From: an uncultured Lachnospiraceae bacterium
Lineage (GTDB): Bacteria; Bacillota; Clostridia; Lachnospirales; Lachnospiraceae
Reading direction: 5' to 3'
Assembly: GCA_947175175.1 (NCBI GenBank)
Contig: CAMWLV010000020.1
Location: forward strand, 1 to 38,159
DNA length: 38,159 nucleotides
In this document: positions 33,368 to 38,159 of the stretch, piece after piece
Numbering within the stretch: position 1 is the stretch's first letter
How the letters are laid out: each line of letters begins with the position of its first letter
Program-made: the position numbers and the translations under genes
Notes under the pieces: model-generated
The model's database searches: none
Seen by the model: the letters and a program-made list of their open reading frames with translations, nothing else
Told to the model about the DNA's origin: nothing

Positions 33368-36124
33368 ATGGACATAAATCAGGTAACAGAGGAGCTTGAC
33401 GCGCTCTTTGCACAGGAGAAAATAGACGAGATACCACAGTTTTTGGAGTCACATATTGTGCGGGCCATCGAGGAAGGGGCGGAGGATGTACTGCTGACTC
33501 TTTACAACGAGATTATTGGATTTTATAGGGAGACAGGTCAGTATGACCTTTCGATTGATAACTGTCATAAGGCGATTGCACTTATGGATGATATGGGGAT
33601 ACAGGATACAATTCCCTATGCGACTACACTGTTAAACGCTGCAAATGCCCACCGTGCAGCGGGTTTGCTGCAGGAGTCATTGGAGCTGTATAATCAGGTG
33701 AAACCAATCTATGTGGCACAGCTTGACGAGGATGACATGTATTTTGCAAATTTTTATAACAATCTGAGTCTGCTGTATCAGGAAATGAATGATTTTGCGT
33801 CTGCGAAAGATCAGCTCGTGAATGCGCTGTATATTGTGACGCATAAACCAGATAAGCAATTTGAGGTGGCGGTTACACAGGCAAATCTTGCAAATACTTG
33901 CATTGAGCTTGGACAGGACGAAGAGGCGAAGGCAAGGGCGGAGGAGGCAATCCGCATCTTTGAGGAGCTCGGTGTGGACGATGCCCATTATAGTGCGGCT
34001 TTATCAGCTTTGGGCAGTCTGTATTATATGGATAAGGACTATGCCAACGCATTGCAGGTTATGGAAAAGAGCAGGGATTGCGTGGCAAAATACCTTGGTA
34101 CAGACAATATCCAGTATCAAAGGCTGAGCGATAATATCGGAATTATAAGAAATAAAATAGAGGAGGTCACCTCGGCACCAGAAGAACCTACATCGGCAGA
34201 GAATGCAGTAAAAGAGACTGGAGAAGAGCTTGGAATAGAGGAGGCTGTGCCAGAAGAGCCTACAGGCACAGAAGTGCCGGAAATGAGTGTGGGAGAAGCA
34301 GAAGCGTCAGAGGCAGGCGAGGAAAGTGTGTCAGAGGAAGCAGTAACAGAAGAACCCCAGATAGAGAACACGATAATCGAAGAACCTGTGATTGAGGAAA
34401 TCGTAAACGAGGAAGCTATAGCGGCGGAAAGTGCACAGGTTCATGAGGAAAACGCGCCAGAAAAATCAGAGGAAGTCACGGAGCATTCCGTAGAAGATTT
34501 CAAGCCCGAAATCACAGGGCTGGAATTATGCCGTCTTTTCTATGAAGAGTATGGCAGACCAATGATCGCAGAGAAATTTCGCGCCTATGAATCTGTCATT
34601 GCGGTGGGACTTGTGGGAAAGGGGTCTGACTGTTTTGGATATGATGATGCTTTATCACAGGATCACGACTATGGTCCGCGTTTTGTGATGTGGGTTACGA
34701 AGAAGATATATGAACAGATCGGGGAGGAGCTTCAGGAGGCTTATGAACAGCTGCCCAGAAGCTTTATGGGGATTGACAGAATCGAGACATTTCATGGCAG
34801 GGATCGTTGTGGTGTCATGATCATCGAGGATTTTTATAAAAATATACTTGGCTTTAATCTCGTGGGAATGCTTGCACGCAATCAGGAAGCTACAGTGTCT
34901 GGCAAGGAGACCATGGATACCATTAAGAGCTGGCTTGCGGTGCACGATTATGCACTTGCGGCGGCAGTGAACGGGGAAGTATTCCGCGATGATGAGGGAA
35001 TTTTTACAATGTATCGGGATATGCTGATCGATTATTATCCCAAGGCTGTCTGGTATCGGAAGATTGCGCAGACCTGTGCACTTTTTTCACAGAGTGGACA
35101 GTATAATCTGCCCCGCATGCGCATGCGGGGACAGCTTGTGGCGGCAGAGCTGGCAAAGGCGGAGTGCGCTAAACAGGCAATGAAATTGTATTACCTGTTA
35201 AATAGAACATATGCACCACATGATAAGTGGCTCTTTAAGGGGATGCCAAATAATCCGCAGATGGTCATCAGCGGAGAAAACATGGAACAGCTGTGCGTGG
35301 CAGAGCTGGTGGAGAAAGTCAGTCTGCTTCCAGTAGACCAGGCACATGAGGCAGAGCTTACAACTGCGATTGAATCCCTTGCCGTAATCTTTGCAAACGA
35401 ACTTGAGAAAAAAGATATGGTCGGAAAATGTGATCTGTATCTGGATGCCTGCACAAAGGAACTCACGGCGAAAAGTGATGCGCTGCTGACTGCAATTGTC
35501 GCGAACACGCCAGTGATCACAGCACTCTCACTGTCCATAGCAAAGGCTGAGTTCGAGGCATTTGACAAGGTGCAGAATGAGGGCGGCAGGGCAAGCTGTC
35601 AGAACAACTGGCCCACCTTCAAGGTCATGCGCATGAGCCAGTATATGACATGGACGGAGGATATGCTGCTGCAGTATTTGTATGAATTTAAGACAAATTA
35701 TGCGAATGGCAGGAATATGATAGAAGAGAAATATGCCCGCATGATGGAGTCAACGGCACCGTTCGAGTATGCCGTATTTGCAGACCAGCTGCCGCCTGTC
35801 TCAGAGGAGAAGAAGGCAGTCATGGAGCAGGTGATTGGGCTTCAAGTCAAGTGGATGGAGGAGTTTGCGGCAGAGTACCCCAATTTGGCGGATGATGCCC
35901 GCAGGATACACACGTCAGAGGATCTTGCGTATGACACGTCCTATGAGACGTATCTGAGGGGGGAACTCGGTACCTATTCGGACAGAATGCTGGAGATGTA
36001 TGGGCGGTATATCGTGGCACATGCACAGGAAGGCAGAAATGTGGCGCGTGAGATCATGGAAAATACAGTCCGTTTTTATGGATATCAGGATTTGGAAGCG
36101 GCAAGCATTGCGAAAACAAAATGA
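33368..36124 (+). CDS. TPR - DUF4037 - DUF4125 fusion protein
   Basis: 918 residues, no signal or membrane helix, so cytoplasmic. Residues 1 to about 265 form TPR-like helical repeats (YDLSIDNCHKAIALMDDMG, DFASAKDQLVNALYIV, YANALQVMEKSRDC). An acidic Glu/Val/Pro linker covers about 267-385. The DUF4037 part (about 390-700) has a nucleotidyltransferase-like signature near 413-433: GLVGKGSDCFGYDDALSQD, followed by HDYG. The C-terminal part (about 728-905) matches DUF4125, with NEGGRASCQNNW and FKVMRMSQYMTW. These two families often occur as neighbouring domains or genes in Firmicutes; function is unknown. An AMP- or nucleotide-transfer role on a protein or RNA partner held by the TPR is possible but unproven. 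Confidence 0.85.
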   Translation: MDINQVTEELDALFAQEKIDEIPQFLESHIVRAIEEGAEDVLLTLYNEIIGFYRETGQYDLSIDNCHKAIALMDDMGIQDTIPYATTLLNAANAHRAAGLLQESLELYNQVKPIYVAQLDEDDMYFANFYNNLSLLYQEMNDFASAKDQLVNALYIVTHKPDKQFEVAVTQANLANTCIELGQDEEAKARAEEAIRIFEELGVDDAHYSAALSALGSLYYMDKDYANALQVMEKSRDCVAKYLGTDNIQYQRLSDNIGIIRNKIEEVTSAPEEPTSAENAVKETGEELGIEEAVPEEPTGTEVPEMSVGEAEASEAGEESVSEEAVTEEPQIENTIIEEPVIEEIVNEEAIAAESAQVHEENAPEKSEEVTEHSVEDFKPEITGLELCRLFYEEYGRPMIAEKFRAYESVIAVGLVGKGSDCFGYDDALSQDHDYGPRFVMWVTKKIYEQIGEELQEAYEQLPRSFMGIDRIETFHGRDRCGVMIIEDFYKNILGFNLVGMLARNQEATVSGKETMDTIKSWLAVHDYALAAAVNGEVFRDDEGIFTMYRDMLIDYYPKAVWYRKIAQTCALFSQSGQYNLPRMRMRGQLVAAELAKAECAKQAMKLYYLLNRTYAPHDKWLFKGMPNNPQMVISGENMEQLCVAELVEKVSLLPVDQAHEAELTTAIESLAVIFANELEKKDMVGKCDLYLDACTKELTAKSDALLTAIVANTPVITALSLSIAKAEFEAFDKVQNEGGRASCQNNWPTFKVMRMSQYMTWTEDMLLQYLYEFKTNYANGRNMIEEKYARMMESTAPFEYAVFADQLPPVSEEKKAVMEQVIGLQVKWMEEFAAEYPNLADDARRIHTSEDLAYDTSYETYLRGELGTYSDRMLEMYGRYIVAHAQEGRNVAREIMENTVRFYGYQDLEAASIAKTK
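35111..35130. repeat. Perfect 20-bp palindrome inside the DUF4037 gene
   Basis: CCCCGCATGCGCATGCGGGG is its own reverse complement with no spacer. It lies within the coding sequence (codons for PRMRMRG) between two AT-richer stretches. Could form a very stable mRNA hairpin or be a protein-binding or methylation site; may also be chance from the Arg-Met codons. Confidence 0.8.
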
Positions 36125-36161
36125 TACTTGCAGGGTATGATAAAATGGAGGTTATGAAAAA

Positions 36162-37256
36162 ATGAGCAATATAATTTTAACAGGTGACAGACCTACAGGG
36201 AGACTTCACATTGGACATTATGTGGGCTCCCTTAGGCGAAGAGTGGAACTGCAGAATTCTGGGGAATACGACAAGATTTACATTATGATTGCAGATGCGC
36301 AGGCACTTACCGACAATATTGACAATCCAGAAAAGGTCAGACAGAATATCATTGAAGTAGCACTGGATTACCTGTCAGCAGGACTGGATCCGGCAAAATC
36401 TACGCTCTTTATACAATCACAGATATCAGAGCTCACAGAGCTTACATTTTACTATATGAACCTTGTAACAGTTTCCCGGCTTCAGAGGAATCCAACGGTA
36501 AAGAGCGAGATACAGCTTAGAAATTTCGAGGCAAGTATCCCAGTTGGATTTTTTACATATCCGATCAGTCAGGCAGCGGATATTACGTTCTGTAAAGCAA
36601 ATGTGGTTCCTGTTGGGGAAGACCAGCTTCCGATGATAGAGCAGACGAAGGAGATTGTGCATAAGTTTAATTCAGTGTATGCGCCAGAGAATCCAGTACT
36701 TGTGGATCCCAAGGCACTGATACCGGAGGCGGAGGCGTGCAAGCGGCTGCCTGGAACAGACGGAAAGGCAAAGATGAGCAAATCGCTTGGAAACTGCATC
36801 TACCTCGCGGACAGCGCAGATGAGGTGCGGACTAAGATTATGAGTATGTACACAGATCCCCTGCATCTGCAGGTCAGCGATCCCGGACATCTTGAGGGAA
36901 ACACCGTGTTTACCTATCTTGACGCATTTGCGCGCGATGAACATTTTGAGCGGTATTGCACTGATTATGCAAATCTCGATGAGATGAAAGCACATTACAC
37001 AAAGGGCGGTCTAGGCGATGTGAAGGTCAAGAAACTTTTGAACAATATCATACAGGAGGAACTCGAGCAAATCAGGAAAAGACGCGACGAGTATGAGAAG
37101 GACATTCCTGAGATATACAATATCCTCAAGAAGGGCTCTGATGCAGCACGGGAAGTGGCAGCACAGACACTCTCGGAAGTAAAGCATGCTATGAAAATTG
37201 ACTATTTTGAAGATATGGAGCTGATCAAGGCGCAGTGTGAGAAGTATAAGAGATAG
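36162..37256 (+). CDS. trpS: Tryptophanyl-tRNA synthetase
   Basis: Charges tRNA-Trp with tryptophan. The 364-residue class I synthetase has the HIGH motif in [10 protein letters not shown] (about 13-22), [11 protein letters not shown], a conserved [15 protein letters not shown] and KMSKS in [10 protein letters not shown] (about 204-208). The length is slightly above the common 330 residues, as in several Clostridia. ATG 36162 has GGAGG about ten bases upstream. No T-box leader fits in the 37-bp gap. Its stop overlaps a GTG that opens the Uma2 remnant. Confidence 0.96.
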   Translation: MSNIILTGDRPTGRLHIGHYVGSLRRRVELQNSGEYDKIYIMIADAQALTDNIDNPEKVRQNIIEVALDYLSAGLDPAKSTLFIQSQISELTELTFYYMNLVTVSRLQRNPTVKSEIQLRNFEASIPVGFFTYPISQAADITFCKANVVPVGEDQLPMIEQTKEIVHKFNSVYAPENPVLVDPKALIPEAEACKRLPGTDGKAKMSKSLGNCIYLADSADEVRTKIMSMYTDPLHLQVSDPGHLEGNTVFTYLDAFARDEHFERYCTDYANLDEMKAHYTKGGLGDVKVKKLLNNIIQEELEQIRKRRDEYEKDIPEIYNILKKGSDAAREVAAQTLSEVKHAMKIDYFEDMELIKAQCEKYKR

Positions 37257-37486
37257 TGTTAGGTATCTATGAAAGCTCTGGTGTGGAGGAGTTATGGATT
37301 ATATCTCCCAAAGAGCGAGCTGTTGAGATTTACTATCTTGAAGATGGAGAATATAGTTTAAATCAGAACTATATATTACAAGATGATATCGAGGAAGAAT
37401 ATTACAATGCAGAAACGGAAATATCATTAAGGGCTTTTCCGCATATCAAAATGACATTGGCGGAAATATTTGAAGGAGTTGAATAA
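37256..37486 (+). pseudogene. Remnant of a Uma2-family (DUF820) gene
   Basis: A 76-codon frame that begins at a GTG overlapping the trpS stop. It reads YESSGVEELWIISPKERAVE and then IYYLEDGEYS, which matches the C-terminal third of Uma2 proteins (GV-E-YWI-DP followed by VEVY-L-DG-Y). Full members are near 190 residues; the N-terminal part with most of the nuclease-like active site is missing, and upstream bases belong to trpS. There is no proper ribosome site. Best read as a broken gene, though a short translated product cannot be excluded. Confidence 0.7.
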
Positions 37487-37493
37487 AGTTTTG

Positions 37494-37523
37494 AAAGACA
37501 TCTCATAAGAGGTGTCTTTTTTT
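37494..37523 (+). terminator. Intrinsic terminator after trpS and the Uma2 remnant
   Basis: Stem AAAGACATCTC (37494-37504) pairs with GAGGTGTCTTT (37509-37519), one G-T pair, ATAA loop, then a T-run to 37523. A strong Rho-independent terminator. Confidence 0.92.
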
Positions 37524-37530
37524 ATGCACA

Positions 37531-37596
37531 CGCCGATGCTAATGCGAAAGGCAGTTTTTCGCATGGGAAATATGCCACTGGAGTGGCGCATCGGCG
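37531..37596. other. Predicted three-stem (three-way junction) element
   Basis: Outer stem CGCCGATGC (37531-37539) pairs perfectly with GCATCGGCG (37588-37596). Inside are two hairpins: ATGCGAAA (37542-37549) with TTTCGCAT (37557-37564), and GCCAC (37574-37578) with GTGGC (37583-37587) closed by a TGGA loop. The second hairpin abuts the outer stem. All stems are fully paired. Could be a structured RNA, a small non-coding repeat, or a regulatory leader; no known family was recognised. Confidence 0.6.
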
Positions 37597-37601
37597 GCGC
37601 G

Positions 37602-37631
37602 CGAGTAGGGGAAAAGCTTTTCCCCTACTCG
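37602..37631. repeat. Perfect 30-bp palindrome upstream of spoVAD
   Basis: Left arm CGAGTAGGGGAAAAG (37602-37616) is followed directly by its exact reverse complement CTTTTCCCCTACTCG (37617-37631). It is six bases after the three-stem element and ends 13 bp before a possible -35 box. No T-run follows, so a simple terminator is unlikely. An operator, a transposon-derived repeat or a bidirectional transcription barrier are possible. Confidence 0.9.
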
Positions 37632-37644
37632 ATTAATACATAAT

Positions 37645-37673
37645 TTTACGCTTTCCAAGAAAAACTATGTAAT
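37645..37673 (+). promoter_or_regulatory. Possible promoter for spoVAD
   Basis: TTTACG at 37645-37650, 17 bp, TGTAAT at 37668-37673. The -10 box is one base from the sigma-A consensus, the -35 box two. SpoVA operons studied in Bacillus use sigma-G; no convincing sigma-G pair was found here. Confidence 0.35.
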
Positions 37674-37705
37674 AGGAAAATGAGATAAAAACAGGAGGCG
37701 ATCAA

Positions 37706-38159
37706 GTGGAAAATAATACATCAAAAAACAAGGCACTTGGAACATCAAGCGTTGCATATGGCAGTCCGGTATTGATCATGGGAAGTGGTTCGATCGTAGG
37801 ACAGATGGAGGACGAGGGACTGCTTGCGGGAAGCTTTGACAAGGTGAGCGATGACAAGAATGATATGTTTGGCGAAGACTCGTGGGAGAAGGCGGAAAGT
37901 GCGCTTCAGAAGGAGGCAGTGGCACTCACACTGTCCAAAACATGTGCCGAGACAGGTGATATTCGGTTTCTGTACGCTGGGGATCTTCTGGGACAGAATA
38001 TAGCGAGCTCGTTTGGTCTGGTGGACTACAATATTCCATTGTTCGGGCTGTACGGCGCGTGTTCCACTTGCGGGGAATCGCTGTGTCTGGGAAGCATGAG
38101 TGTGGCAGCAGGTTATGCAGACCGTGTTATGAGTCTGACATCAAGTCATTTTGCAAGTG
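37706..38159 (+). CDS. spoVAD: Stage V sporulation protein AD (3' partial)
   Basis: The first 151 codons are present; the gene leaves the window open. SpoVAD is part of the SpoVA channel that loads dipicolinic acid into the developing spore and has a thiolase-like fold that binds it. Visible blocks: MGSGSIVGQMEDEGLLAGSF, FGEDSWEKAES, LYAGDLLGQNIASSF, LFGLYGACSTCGESL, and YADRVMSLTSSHFAS. Cys in GACST corresponds to the thiolase active-site position. GTG 37706 is the start, with AGGAGG at 37693-37698 seven bases before it. No spoVAC precedes it; its 5' neighbour is the palindrome region. Confidence 0.93.
   Translation, partial: MENNTSKNKALGTSSVAYGSPVLIMGSGSIVGQMEDEGLLAGSFDKVSDDKNDMFGEDSWEKAESALQKEAVALTLSKTCAETGDIRFLYAGDLLGQNIASSFGLVDYNIPLFGLYGACSTCGESLCLGSMSVAAGYADRVMSLTSSHFAS

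Noticed and set aside
36125-36161. T-box leader for trpS
   Set aside because: Only 37 bp are available, without a specifier stem or antiterminator.
36154-36165. Two-codon leader ORF (Met-Lys-Lys-stop) overlapping the trpS start as a regulatory uORF
   Set aside because: It lies only two to three bases from the GGAGG, has no Trp codon, and is readily explained by chance in an A-rich leader.

Overview
The window reads as chromosome of a spore-forming, Gram-positive Clostridia, most likely Lachnospiraceae. Evidence: a SpoVAD gene at the right edge, membrane-anchored GH25 lysozymes, LCP and HtrA proteins with a single N-terminal anchor and no outer-membrane genes, AGGAGG-type ribosome sites, and GTG/TTG starts mixed with ATG. 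All genes are on the + strand. No tRNA, rRNA, insertion sequence, prophage or CRISPR array was seen.

Region 1 (1-17947) is a cell-wall polysaccharide locus. A large 5'-truncated, membrane-anchored GH25 lysozyme is followed by a promoter, then rfbB, rfbA, a second GH25 lysozyme, rfbC, a two-gene polysaccharide ABC exporter (Wzm/Wzt-like, the ATPase with a C-terminal carbohydrate-recognition domain), a 699-residue methyltransferase/kinase-like fusion and three large multidomain GT2 glycosyltransferases. RfbA/B/C make dTDP-4-keto-rhamnose; the final reductase RfbD is not in the window. The most interesting inference is that the 699-residue protein is a WbdD-like chain terminator. In Gram-negative O8/O9a-type systems a methyltransferase-kinase caps the chain and the Wzt C-terminal domain recognises the cap; here both candidate parts are adjacent in a Gram-positive rhamnose locus.

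Region 2 (17948-26793) continues the same task. A phosphoglucomutase with its own promoter and a downstream hairpin supplies glucose-1-phosphate for RfbA. It is followed by a GtrA-like membrane protein, two GT2 enzymes, a polyprenyl-phosphate sugar transferase that probably starts a chain, an LCP ligase that would attach the polymer to peptidoglycan, an intrinsic terminator, and a rhamnosyltransferase-like GT2. No Wzx flippase or Wzy polymerase was found, which fits ABC-dependent export.

Region 3 (26820-37523) holds glmS (amino-sugar supply), a membrane-anchored HtrA protease, a ClpX-like unfoldase with unusual extensions, a YczE/YitT-type membrane protein, a SAM methyltransferase, a 918-residue TPR-DUF4037-DUF4125 fusion, trpS, and a 76-codon remnant of a Uma2-family gene ending at a strong terminator.

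Region 4 (37524-38159) is an unusual intergenic stretch: a predicted three-stem element, then a perfect 30-bp palindrome, then a possible promoter, then the start of spoVAD, which runs off the window.
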